A stretch of 50,136 nt of DNA, taken from assembly GCA_934670175.1 (NCBI GenBank), contig CAKUOX010000012.1, forward strand, positions 1 through 50,136. The letters are read 5' to 3'. A program made the translations under genes and the position numbers. Shown in pieces: positions 8,412-16,725 of this stretch (position 1 is the stretch's first letter; every line of letters begins with the position of its first letter). A model generated the notes under the pieces. That model was not told where the DNA came from and did not search any database. It saw only the letters and a program-made list of their open reading frames with translations. This stretch comes from an uncultured Clostridia bacterium (GTDB lineage Bacteria; Bacillota; Clostridia; Christensenellales; Aristaeellaceae).

Positions 8412-8439
8412 TTTTTTACTTTCACATACATATTTTTAC
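8412..8439. promoter_or_regulatory. Possible tandem half-sites between divergent genes
   Basis: TTTTTTAC at 8412 and ATTTTTAC at 8432 are same-orientation copies 20 bp apart, in the 174-bp gap between the binding protein and the sensor kinase. Such spacing suits an AraC-type regulator such as the one encoded at 10339. This is a weak call based on position and spacing only. Confidence 0.3.
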
Positions 8440-8457
8440 ATCTTGTGCAAATCATGC

Positions 8458-8485
8458 TTTACAACTCCGCGGTATATGATACAAT
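8458..8485 (+). promoter_or_regulatory. Promoter of the sensor kinase/regulator operon
   Basis: TTTACA at 8458-8463 and TACAAT at 8480-8485 are separated by 16 bp. They lie about 40 bp before the kinase ATG. Confidence 0.6.
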
Positions 8486-8527
8486 AATTCTAATCTGAAG
8501 ATATTGTAACAAAAGGCAGGTTCAACT

Positions 8528-10342
8528 ATGCAGAAAAAGCTCTATAGTATTCTGCGAAATACCTCAGTTTTCAAACGCCTGTGGATATCTACCATTACAG
8601 TTGCGTTCATCCCTACGTTTTTGATCTCTGCCCTGTTGCTGCTGGTTTTCTGGAATAACTTGAACGCTCGTACAAGCGAGTACGCAGGTAGTCTTTCCTT
8701 TCAGATGGCCAGTTATATGGAACTGCAGATTCAGCAGCTCAACAATGACATTACGAATTTTTCCATTATGGACAATACCGCCGATTTCCTGAAGGATTAT
8801 GCCTACATGGATCGACGAGAGCGCTATCTGGCTCAAAAGAGGGTTCAGGCAGACATAACCAGTCAATTTGGCAAGCTGTATGACATCTCAGATATTATAC
8901 TGCTTACGAACGATTTGCGCAACACCGTATATATCTATGGCAGCACGGATCATAGCTCCGTCGTATCACCAGAAAAGGCGACGGCCATTATTGCCGATCT
9001 GATCAAACACAATACGAATACGTTCTATGATACACAGACTTCCGGAAATGGCGGACTTATCATTGTCAAACGCATCGTGAATCACAACACTGGTTTTATA
9101 CAGGGCTATATTCTCGTTCAAATGCGCGAGACTTTCCTTTCTACGGTCTATCGAGACCTGGATGCGCGCAGCACGACCAGCGACATTTATATTATCAATG
9201 CCGTAGGTACGGTCATGTCTTCCAGCCAGCGTCAGGACGTGGGACTCAGATTTCCCCAGAAAGTCATCGACGTCATGATAACGACTGAGGGCGTGCTGTC
9301 CAAGGTATCTGGTATCAGTAATTCCGAATCTTATCTCTGTGCTTATTCCCGCTTGAATACCATGCCAGCGATGGTGCTGTGTCTTGTTCATCGGAATTAT
9401 CTTGCCAACGATATGCTCTCTGTTTCGCTGGTCGTGTTTTTAGTCGGTGCCGTGCTGATCCTGCTCGCTTCCGGCGCTTCCACACTCGTTATGAAGAGTA
9501 TTACGATGCCCATATCGAATCTCATCAGTCGTATGCGTATGGTACAAAACGACAGACTTGTCGTGGGGGAACCAGATATGCATACTGACGAACTGGCGGT
9601 GATGAACAATACCTACAACGAAACCGTACTTCGTCTGCGTAGATCCATAGAGGATATACAGCGGGCGGAGCAGGAGAAAGTGGCGTTGGAATTGCGCGTC
9701 CTTTCCGCCCAGATCAATCCCCACTTTATTACCAATACTCTTAATACCATTCGCATGCTCGCTCAAATCCAAAATGCACGCAATGTGGAGAGTATGGTTG
9801 GTTCGCTCATTAATATTCTCAGCGCTCGCCTGCGCAAGCATGATGCACTGGTTCCGCTCATAGAAGAATCCATGCTGCTTCAGGACTATATTAACCTGCA
9901 GAATTATCGCTGTATCACAGATATATCCATTGATATTTCCATAGATGAATCGGTACGCAATTGCCTGATCCCGGTGTTTACGCTACAGCCGCTTGTGGAG
10001 AATTCTTTGCGGCATGGGGGCCTTGATGCCAGGATCGATGGCTGGATCATTGTTAAAGCTTATCGGGTGGACGACGACGTGCACATATTGGTTTCCGACA
10101 ACGGTGCCGGCATCTCGCAGCAGCGCCTTCGGGAGGTTCAGGAGCTTTGTAGGGAATCTACGCAAGCACCAACAAAGCACATCGGTATTCAGAATATAAA
10201 CCAACGCATTCGTCTGCTTTTTGGCGGGAATTATGGCCTGACTATTGCCAGCGAACAGGGCTTATTTACAGAAGTAGACATTTGCATCCCATTTCAACAG
10301 CACGACTGCGCTGAACCTGTGGAGGAGGAGAGCAAAACATGA
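8528..10342 (+). CDS. YesM-type sensor histidine kinase
   Basis: Membrane sensor kinase of 604 aa. A first transmembrane helix (about residues 20-42) and a second (about 300-320) bracket an extracellular domain of some 255 residues that resembles dCache/Cache sensors of this class. A HAMP linker follows (S-I-T-M-P-I-S-N-L). The His_kinase box is L-S-A-Q-I-N-P-H-F-I-T-N-T-L-N, with the phosphorylated His in N-P-H-F. The ATPase domain has L-V-E-N-S-L-R-H-G (N box), D-N-G-A-G-I (G1) and H-I-G-I-Q-N-I-N-Q-R (G2). In this family such kinases control carbohydrate transport operons. The stop overlaps the ATG of the response regulator (ATGA). Confidence 0.93.
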   Translation: MQKKLYSILRNTSVFKRLWISTITVAFIPTFLISALLLLVFWNNLNARTSEYAGSLSFQMASYMELQIQQLNNDITNFSIMDNTADFLKDYAYMDRRERYLAQKRVQADITSQFGKLYDISDIILLTNDLRNTVYIYGSTDHSSVVSPEKATAIIADLIKHNTNTFYDTQTSGNGGLIIVKRIVNHNTGFIQGYILVQMRETFLSTVYRDLDARSTTSDIYIINAVGTVMSSSQRQDVGLRFPQKVIDVMITTEGVLSKVSGISNSESYLCAYSRLNTMPAMVLCLVHRNYLANDMLSVSLVVFLVGAVLILLASGASTLVMKSITMPISNLISRMRMVQNDRLVVGEPDMHTDELAVMNNTYNETVLRLRRSIEDIQRAEQEKVALELRVLSAQINPHFITNTLNTIRMLAQIQNARNVESMVGSLINILSARLRKHDALVPLIEESMLLQDYINLQNYRCITDISIDISIDESVRNCLIPVFTLQPLVENSLRHGGLDARIDGWIIVKAYRVDDDVHILVSDNGAGISQQRLREVQELCRESTQAPTKHIGIQNINQRIRLLFGGNYGLTIASEQGLFTEVDICIPFQQHDCAEPVEEESKT

Positions 10343-11931
10343 TCAGAATTCTGTTGGTGGACGACGATCCTTTTTTTCACACCACTTTTTTGAGCATTGT
10401 GGATTGGAACAGTTTAGGTTGCTCCATCATCTGTCAGGCGGAAAGCGGGCAGCAGGCCATTGCCCTGCTCGCGCGGCAGGCGGTTGACGTGATGATTACC
10501 GATATGGTAATGCCGGGGATGAACGGTGTGGAGCTGATCCATTATGTGCGCCAGGAATATCCGCATGTGAAATGCGTTGCACTGAGCAGCTTCGATGATT
10601 TTGACTATGTACGCAAAAGTATGCGCGAAGGCGCAGTAGACTATCTGCTAAAGCATGTTCTAAACAGGGATACCATACAGGAACTCATCACTTCATTGTC
10701 TCCTGCTTCTCAAAGCACGCATGTTGTGGATGAACGTCATATTTTCAGCGATATGATGGCGGCAATGATCCAGGACAGCAATGTCAGCTCGGCACAGTTG
10801 GAGCATATCATCCGAGAGCTCAATGTGAGTTTTCCTGAGCCTCCGCTATTGGCTGTTTCCATACGCTTGCAGGATGTAACTGCGCTGCTGAAGCGCTTTG
10901 AACAGAACGATCGCTATATGCAGTTTCTTTCCACAACTACAAATATCATTCAGGGCGCATTGGAACACTATGGCAGGGCGCTGTGTGCGTGTAACAGGCA
11001 TGATGCGGTCTATGCCGTTATTTCTAACGAGCGCTTTTTCAGCCGCCTTTACGCAAGCCAGGTGTGTCATCTGTTGAAAAAGAGCTTACCCTCGATTTTG
11101 AATCGCTATTGTAATGTCAATGTTGCTATTGCCACCAACAGCACATGTGATACCCTGGACGACGTATTGCCTGCTTTTCATACCCTGGAGGCGGAGCTTG
11201 CATGTCAGGCAGGCACGGATTATTTGCGCGAACAGTGTGCGGAAACACCGGTTATTTCCATTCGCCTGGAAACAGAGCGATGCCTTGTCGAATGGATGCA
11301 GAATGGCACCTTTGAAGATATCCAGCGCACCATCTGCGATGAATTTAATGCCTGTCGCGCCCAATCGCCATCGAGAAATGCGATCGCCCATATTTCCGTG
11401 GAGTTTTTGAATCTGCTCAATCGAATCTGTAAGAACGAAGGCATACCGCTCGCAGAACTATTTCCGTCGGATTCATCGCCCTATTCAGTGGCAACGCGCA
11501 TCTCTTCGTTTGCAGAAACCGTGGGGTTTATTACGGATGGTTATCGCGTTCTCTACGCGCGGTTGCACGATCAGATCGATCCTGACAATATCATCGTGCA
11601 AAACGCACTGCGCGTTATTCGAAGTCGCTATCATGAGGACATCTCCTTGTCAAGCGTCGCGGAGACCATCCATTACAGCGCTGCCTACCTGAGCCGGATC
11701 TTTAAATCCGAAACCGGTAAGGGATTCGTCCAATATCTTACGGATTATCGTCTTGCCCGGGCACGGCAGCTGATGGATAGCAGAGCAATGCCGCTGCGGC
11801 TCGTCGCAGAGCGTACCGGTTTTCCCAACTACAATTATTTTTCCCGCATTTTTAAGCAGCGCTTTGGAGAAACCCCGCAGGAATATATTAAAAGGGGCAG
11901 GTGCGGCGTTGGAACCCAACAAACGGAATAG
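10339..11931 (+). CDS. YesN-type response regulator with AraC DNA-binding domain
   Basis: Response regulator of 530 aa. The receiver domain (1-120) has the acidic pair L-V-D-D-D, the phospho-acceptor Asp in M-I-T-D-M-V-M-P-G-M, and the conserved Lys in L-L-K-H. A long middle region (about 130-420) has no clear signature. The C-terminal AraC-type double helix-turn-helix (about 430-525) includes S-S-V-A-E-T-I-H-Y-S, Y-L-S-R-I-F-K-S-E-T-G-K-G-F and F-P-N-Y-N-Y-F-S-R-I-F-K, then P-Q-E-Y-I. It is translationally coupled to the kinase, with GGAGGAG just upstream. The natural targets are the divergent binding-protein/CUT2/sulfatase operon and possibly rhaM. Confidence 0.93.
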   Translation: MIRILLVDDDPFFHTTFLSIVDWNSLGCSIICQAESGQQAIALLARQAVDVMITDMVMPGMNGVELIHYVRQEYPHVKCVALSSFDDFDYVRKSMREGAVDYLLKHVLNRDTIQELITSLSPASQSTHVVDERHIFSDMMAAMIQDSNVSSAQLEHIIRELNVSFPEPPLLAVSIRLQDVTALLKRFEQNDRYMQFLSTTTNIIQGALEHYGRALCACNRHDAVYAVISNERFFSRLYASQVCHLLKKSLPSILNRYCNVNVAIATNSTCDTLDDVLPAFHTLEAELACQAGTDYLREQCAETPVISIRLETERCLVEWMQNGTFEDIQRTICDEFNACRAQSPSRNAIAHISVEFLNLLNRICKNEGIPLAELFPSDSSPYSVATRISSFAETVGFITDGYRVLYARLHDQIDPDNIIVQNALRVIRSRYHEDISLSSVAETIHYSAAYLSRIFKSETGKGFVQYLTDYRLARARQLMDSRAMPLRLVAERTGFPNYNYFSRIFKQRFGETPQEYIKRGRCGVGTQQTE

Positions 11932-11948
11932 CGGAGCGCACATAGAAC

Positions 11949-11987
11949 GAGCCGCCAGTCGATTATTTCTGGCGGCTCGCCTTCCTT
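11949..11987. terminator. Terminator between convergent regulator and sulfatase genes
   Basis: GAGCCGCCAG at 11949-11958 pairs with CTGGCGGCTC at 11969-11978, followed on the plus strand by GCCTTCCTT. It lies 17 bp after the regulator stop. It can also serve the minus-strand operon that ends at 12037. Confidence 0.75.
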
Positions 11988-12036
11988 AAAAGCAGAAATC
12001 AGCAGAAATTGATTTTTCTGATAACTATTTTATTGT

Positions 12037-13506
12037 TCAGGGTTCTTCTTCGAGCCAGCGAACGGCGTCCCAGATCTCCTCGCCGTTGTTGGCCTGCCTG
12101 GGACCAGGCGTGCTGCGGCCGTTGCGTACATATTCCACCAGGCGCTTTCTAAGGCGCTGTGCGATGGCGGGATGCTGATCGATTACGTTCACGCGCTCAG
12201 AAATATCGCGGCTCAGGTCGTAAAGCTGGAAACGCGGCATGTCCTCCGTTTCCTCACCGGGTGCCGGATAGGACCAGCCGCCGGAGCCGGGGCACATCTC
12301 CAGCTTGAAATGACCCATACGAATAGACAAATCGCCGCACACACTCTGGTGCACCAAGTCGCTGCGCACTGCGGGCATATCTGCATCCAGCCAGATCGGC
12401 AGGTTGCTCACGCTGTCTACGGCGGCTTCAGGCGGAAGCTCTGTATCAAGGATATCGGCCATCGTCGCCATGAAATCGCACAGGCACACGAGCTCATCGC
12501 TGCGGCCGCCGGCGGGGATCACCTCGGGCCAGCGCACGATCAATGGAATGCGATGTCCGCCTTCATAAATATCCGCCTTATGGCCGCGGAAAACGTAGCT
12601 GGGATTGTGTCCCGCTGCCAGCAGCTCTTCGAAGTTTGCCATCGGCGAGCAGCCGTTGTCCGAGGTCATGATGACTATTGTGTTTTCATACAGACCGGTT
12701 TCCTTCAGCTTTCGGGTGATACGGCCGACCATTTCATCTACCATCAGCACGAAATCGCCATACTCATTGGTGCCGGATTTTCCCAGGAACTCTGCAGACG
12801 GCAAAATCGGTGTGTGAGGTGCAGGCATCGGGAAGTAGATGAAAAAGGGATCTTCCTTATATTCATCGATCTTGTCCAGTACCTTCTGCGTCAGATGAGG
12901 CAAAACATCCTCATGAACGAAATCCGGAGCCGTCGGCCCCTTGCGCCAGAAGCGCTTGCCGACATCCTCAGTCTCATGATCCGGCAGCTGCGTAAAGCGG
13001 TCGTTTTCGATATAAATATAGGGCGCCATGTCCAGTGAAGCGCTGATACCATAGTAATAATCGAAGCCATTGGTGATAGGTGAGCGCTCGATCTTCCCGG
13101 AATAATCTACGCCCGCGCAGGCTTCATAATCGGGCAGCAGCTCGAATTCATCCGTTTTTGCGAATTCCATACCCAGATGCCACTTGCCGATCGCAGCAGT
13201 GTGATATCCGTTTTGCTGGAACAGGTGTGCGACCGTCATTCGTCCTTCCTCGATCAGCGGGCTGGAATAGCCGCTCATAACGCCGCACTTCAGGCGGGAA
13301 CGCCAATTGTAGCGTCCGGTAATAATGCCGTATCTGGAGGGCGTGCAGACCGCGCTGGTCGCGTGCGCATCCGTAAAGCTCAGGCCGTTGGCTGCCATGT
13401 CGTCGAAATTCGGGGTCTTAAAGGCTGCTTTTTCATTGAATGCGGATACGTCGCCATAGCCCATATCGTCTGCCAGGATATAAATTACATTTGGTTTCTG
13501 TTTCAT
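12037..13506 (-). CDS. Cytoplasmic arylsulfatase-like type I sulfatase
   Basis: Family S1 sulfatase of 489 aa, of the arylsulfatase A-like group. N-terminal metal ligands are in L-A-D-D-M-G-Y-G-D. The formylglycine motif V-C-T-P-S-R-Y-G-I-I-T-G-R lies near residue 54. G-K-W-H-L-G is near 105, the active-site H-T-P-I is near 240, and S-D-N-G-C near 295. There is no signal peptide, so it works inside the cell. It is the last gene of the minus-strand operon that starts with a nitrate/sulfonate-type binding protein, 12 bp after the ATPase gene. The arrangement recalls arylsulfatase genes next to sulfate-ester importers (the ats genes of Pseudomonas). It needs the anSME maturase encoded at 19106, and the two share a LacI operator. 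Confidence 0.92.
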   Translation of the reverse strand: MKQKPNVIYILADDMGYGDVSAFNEKAAFKTPNFDDMAANGLSFTDAHATSAVCTPSRYGIITGRYNWRSRLKCGVMSGYSSPLIEEGRMTVAHLFQQNGYHTAAIGKWHLGMEFAKTDEFELLPDYEACAGVDYSGKIERSPITNGFDYYYGISASLDMAPYIYIENDRFTQLPDHETEDVGKRFWRKGPTAPDFVHEDVLPHLTQKVLDKIDEYKEDPFFIYFPMPAPHTPILPSAEFLGKSGTNEYGDFVLMVDEMVGRITRKLKETGLYENTIVIMTSDNGCSPMANFEELLAAGHNPSYVFRGHKADIYEGGHRIPLIVRWPEVIPAGGRSDELVCLCDFMATMADILDTELPPEAAVDSVSNLPIWLDADMPAVRSDLVHQSVCGDLSIRMGHFKLEMCPGSGGWSYPAPGEETEDMPRFQLYDLSRDISERVNVIDQHPAIAQRLRKRLVEYVRNGRSTPGPRQANNGEEIWDAVRWLEEEP

Positions 13507-13518
13507 TGTATTTCCTCC

Positions 13519-14253
13519 TTACCACCATTTGATGAGATCTGTAACTCGATTGCGCAGATCTACGAATTCAGGATCTGCTATGTCCCTGGGGCGCGGGATT
13601 TCATCCGCCACGAGCTCACGAACCTTCGTAGGCTTGTTGGTCAAAACCAGTATTTTCTCCGCCAGATAAACGGCCTCTTCAATGTTGTGCGTGATGAACA
13701 GAATGGTGGTGCCTGTGGCCTTCCAGAGCTTGACCAGTTCATCCTCCAGCTTGAAGCGCAGTTCGATATCCAGCTGACCATACGGCTCGTCCATCAGCAG
13801 CAGATCTGGCTTTGTGGCGAAAGCACGGGCAATTGCGACACGCTGCAGCATGCTTGAAGAAAGCTGTGCGGGATAATATTTGCGGAATTGCGTCAATCCC
13901 ACGATATCCAGCATTTCATCAACGCGCTCCTGCTTCTTTTTCTTGTTAACGTGCTTCATTTGCAGACCGAAACCCACGTTTTCTTCGACAGAAAGCCAGG
14001 GCATGGTGGACGTCTCCTGAAAAATATAGGAAATATTATGCTTTTTTAGATCTACAGGCTCGCCGTCTACCAGGATTTCGCCGGCTGTTATATCGTACAG
14101 CTTTGTGAGACTGTTGAGAAAGGTCGTTTTTCCGCAGCCTGTCGGGCCGACAATGCACATGAAATCATGATCTGCCACTTCAAAGGAGATGTTGTCCAGC
14201 ACCAGCAGATCATCAAACTTTTTCGTAAGGTTTTTTACCTGAATTCCTGCCAT
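13519..14253 (-). CDS. ABC importer ATPase (SsuB/TauB/NrtD-like) with a degenerate signature motif
   Basis: ATP-binding subunit of 244 aa in the nitrate/sulfonate/taurine family. Walker A is G-P-T-G-C-G-K-T (36-43), the Q-loop is I-F-Q-E-T, Walker B is L-L-L-M-D-E-P (151-157), and the switch His is intact (I-T-H-N, His189). The signature is L-S-S-S-M-L-Q (131-137) where relatives have L-S-G-G-M-x-Q, so both glycines are replaced by serine. A second, different ATPase gene lies immediately upstream, and two permease genes follow the same pattern. The importer is therefore probably a double heterodimer. See the finding on complementary ATP sites. Confidence 0.9.
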   Translation of the reverse strand: MAGIQVKNLTKKFDDLLVLDNISFEVADHDFMCIVGPTGCGKTTFLNSLTKLYDITAGEILVDGEPVDLKKHNISYIFQETSTMPWLSVEENVGFGLQMKHVNKKKKQERVDEMLDIVGLTQFRKYYPAQLSSSMLQRVAIARAFATKPDLLLMDEPYGQLDIELRFKLEDELVKLWKATGTTILFITHNIEEAVYLAEKILVLTNKPTKVRELVADEIPRPRDIADPEFVDLRNRVTDLIKWW

Positions 14254-14267
14254 GGTTGCTCTCCTCT

Positions 14268-15023
14268 CTACATGGTTTTATCTACAATTTCGGTGATCTC
14301 TTTGCGCAGGCGCAGGAATTCGGGGTCGACGTAATCGCGCGGACGCGGCAGGTCGATCTGATATTCCTTCTTGATGGTAGACGGGCAGTTGCGCATTACA
14401 ATGATGCGATCCGCCAGATACAGCGCTTCCTCGATATTATTGGTTACAAATACGACAGTCTTGCGCTCCTTGGAGCAGATTTTTTCCAATTCCTCCTGCA
14501 TCAGGTAGCGGGTCTGCGCATCCAGCGCGCCAAATGGCTCGTCCATAAACAGCACACGGGGATCGTTGCAATAGGCGCGGGCGATTCCGACACGCTGCTT
14601 CATGCCACCAGACAGCTTTACTGGAAACACATTTTCAAAGCCCTGCAAGCCTACCAGGTCGATATAGTGCTGCGCGCGCTTGCGGCGTTCCGCCTTACTC
14701 ATGCCGCGTACCTTGGGGCCATATTCCACATTGCCCATGGTCGTGAGCCAGGGGAACAGGGATATGGTCTGATACACCACGCCGCGCTCAGGCGCAGGCC
14801 CCTTTACGACCTTACCGTCCAGCATCACAGTGCCGGAGGTACTTTCCTCAAGGCCGGAAAGCAGGTTGATCATCGTCGTTTTGCCGCACTGCCCCGCGCC
14901 GAACAGCACTACAAATTCATTTTCCTTCACCGAAAGGCTGATATCTTCGATAACGACCTTCTCACCCTCCGGCGTTTGATAGCTCTTTTTCAGATGCTCG
15001 CATGACAGAATCACGTTTGCCAA
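14268..15023 (-). CDS. ABC importer ATPase (SsuB/TauB/NrtD-like) lacking the H-loop histidine
   Basis: Second ATPase of the importer, 251 aa. The start is TTG at 15023, 9 nt after an AAGGAGG site. Walker A is G-A-G-Q-C-G-K-T (42-49), the signature is a normal L-S-G-G-M-K-Q (137-143), and Walker B is V-L-F-M-D-E-P. The switch position reads V-T-N-N-I-E-E-A (Asn195), where relatives have T-H-D/N-I-E-E-A, so the H-loop histidine is missing. The defects of the two ATPases are complementary. The gene lies between the permease genes and the other ATPase, with a 14-bp gap to the latter. Confidence 0.9.
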   Translation of the reverse strand: MANVILSCEHLKKSYQTPEGEKVVIEDISLSVKENEFVVLFGAGQCGKTTMINLLSGLEESTSGTVMLDGKVVKGPAPERGVVYQTISLFPWLTTMGNVEYGPKVRGMSKAERRKRAQHYIDLVGLQGFENVFPVKLSGGMKQRVGIARAYCNDPRVLFMDEPFGALDAQTRYLMQEELEKICSKERKTVVFVTNNIEEALYLADRIIVMRNCPSTIKKEYQIDLPRPRDYVDPEFLRLRKEITEIVDKTM

Positions 15024-15056
15024 AGCAAGCCGCCTCCTTCCTTCAGTCCAGCTGTG

Positions 15057-15845
15057 TCAGACGCCGCCGACATTCCATTCGCACAGCTTCTTTTCGAGAT
15101 TTCGCAGCAGCGTTGTCAGCAGCAGGCCGACGACGCCTATGGTAACGATACCCACCATGATCTGCTGCATGTTGTTCGACTCCATACCGGTAACGATGAT
15201 CCAGCCGACGCCCTCTGAAGAACGCACCATTTCAGCCGCGACCACCGTTGCCCAGCTGGTTCCGAGCGCGACCTGCATGCCGGAAAAGACATAGGGGATG
15301 GATGCGGGAAGAACCACAGTGGTAAATACCTGTACGCTGTTTGCGCCGAGCATCTTTGCTGCACCTATCAGCTTTGGATCCACCTTCTGCGCGCCTGAAA
15401 AGGTGGTATAGGCGATGCTTGCAAATGCTGACAGGAAGATGATAAACCATTTCATGGATTCACCCAGACCGAACCACAGGATCGCCAGAGAGATCCATGC
15501 GATAGGCGGAATGGGGCGTACGATTTCATAAAACGGGCGAAAGATTGCACGAATCCAGAGATTGCGCGCCATGCCCAGGCCCAGCACATTGCCGATGACA
15601 CATGCCAGAAGATAGGCGACCAGAACGCGGCTCAGGCTGTACCCGATATGGCCGAGAATGGTATGCTTGCCGATGGGCTCCACAAAGGATCTGCCCAGCG
15701 CCGCGAGCACCTTGACAGGAGATGGCATCAGCTTGCCGAATTCCGTACCGGTCGTGGAGATCTGCCAGACAACCAGAAACAGGAAGATCGATATTACCGC
15801 CGCGCCTATGGATTTCAGCATGCGACGAAGTGCAAATTTATTCAT
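15057..15845 (-). CDS. ABC importer permease (SsuC/TauC-like), second subunit
   Basis: Inner-membrane permease of 262 aa of the nitrate/sulfonate/taurine family. It has about six transmembrane helices and a coupling-loop motif E-A-A-like segment (K-L-I-G-A-A-K-M-L-G-A). The start at 15845 has GGGAGG 9 nt upstream and shares one base with the stop of the other permease gene (TAATG), so translation is coupled. An upstream in-frame ATG at 15851 is too close to the ribosome-binding site. With the neighbouring permease it would form a heterodimeric channel. Confidence 0.88.
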   Translation of the reverse strand: MNKFALRRMLKSIGAAVISIFLFLVVWQISTTGTEFGKLMPSPVKVLAALGRSFVEPIGKHTILGHIGYSLSRVLVAYLLACVIGNVLGLGMARNLWIRAIFRPFYEIVRPIPPIAWISLAILWFGLGESMKWFIIFLSAFASIAYTTFSGAQKVDPKLIGAAKMLGANSVQVFTTVVLPASIPYVFSGMQVALGTSWATVVAAEMVRSSEGVGWIIVTGMESNNMQQIMVGIVTIGVVGLLLTTLLRNLEKKLCEWNVGGV

Positions 15846-16636
15846 TACCATCTTCCTCCCTTCAATACAGCGCGCTCGATCAGTGACAGTATCCAGGTCA
15901 GCAGCGCACCTACGATGCCTACGGCGATCATGCCCGCGATGATTACATCTGGACGACCGATACCGCGGTTTTGCTGGATCATGAAGCCAAGTCCGCGCGA
16001 GGACGCCAGCATTTCTGCCGCTACCAACGCGCCCCAGCTGTTGCCAAGCGCGACGCGCAGCCCTGTTAAGATCATGGGAAGGGCTGAAGGAATGGCGATC
16101 CGGAACAGTTGCTGCAGGCGGGTCGCGCCGAAGGTCTGTCCTACCCAGAGATGCACGGCCTTTGTTTGCTTGATGCCGGAATAGGAATTGATGACCATGG
16201 CGGTAAACGACGAAAGGAATATGACCATCGCCTTGGAAAGCAGACCGATGCCGAACATGACGATCATGACGGGGATCCAGGCAATGCCGGGAATCGGGCG
16301 GATCAGGTCGAACAGCGGACGGATGAACATGTCTGCACGCTTGTTCCAGGCCATCAGTATACCCAGCGGCACGCCGACCAGTATGCCGATGACATAGCCG
16401 GTCATGGCGACCTGGAGCGATGCACCCAGGTGCTGGAGCATGGTCGCGCCATCTGGATTGGGATTGGTGAATTTGTTAATAAAGGTACTTAATACGCGCA
16501 CCGGACTTGGAAGCACCATGCGGGGAACCACTTTCCAGACATCCGTGCATAAATACCATACCAGCAGGAACAGAGCGATCGTAAGCAATGTAACCATGGT
16601 ATAGCGCCGTTTGAATTGCTTTTTCAAGCGTTTCAC
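15845..16636 (-). CDS. ABC importer permease (SsuC/TauC-like), first subunit
   Basis: Permease of 263 aa with about six transmembrane segments beginning near residue 15. It has the family features P-S-P-V-R-V-L near 45, R-P-I-P-G-I-A-W-I-P near 125 and the coupling loop near 160. The start is uncertain. GTG 16636 has its ribosome-binding site touching it, and TTG 16627 has AGGGGGTGA at better spacing, which would shorten the protein by three residues. It is separated from the upstream binding-protein gene by 89 bp containing a strong terminator (16684-16718), so it should be expressed below the binding protein. Confidence 0.88.
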   Translation of the reverse strand: MKRLKKQFKRRYTMVTLLTIALFLLVWYLCTDVWKVVPRMVLPSPVRVLSTFINKFTNPNPDGATMLQHLGASLQVAMTGYVIGILVGVPLGILMAWNKRADMFIRPLFDLIRPIPGIAWIPVMIVMFGIGLLSKAMVIFLSSFTAMVINSYSGIKQTKAVHLWVGQTFGATRLQQLFRIAIPSALPMILTGLRVALGNSWGALVAAEMLASSRGLGFMIQQNRGIGRPDVIIAGMIAVGIVGALLTWILSLIERAVLKGGRW

Positions 16637-16683
16637 CCCCTATAAAGCGCTCGCTTTGCCGCAAGAGATGCGGTTTTGAGCCT

Positions 16684-16718
16684 AAAAAAGCGGACTCGTC
16701 CACGCGGACGAGTCCGCT
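16684..16718 (-). terminator. Strong intra-operon terminator after the binding-protein gene
   Basis: A perfect 13-bp stem (AGCGGACTCGTCC at 16689-16701 with GGACGAGTCCGCT at 16706-16718) has a 4-nt loop. On the minus strand it is followed by six T. It lies 8 bp after the binding-protein stop and before the permease genes of the same operon. Confidence 0.85.
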
Positions 16719-16725
16719 AACAGGA

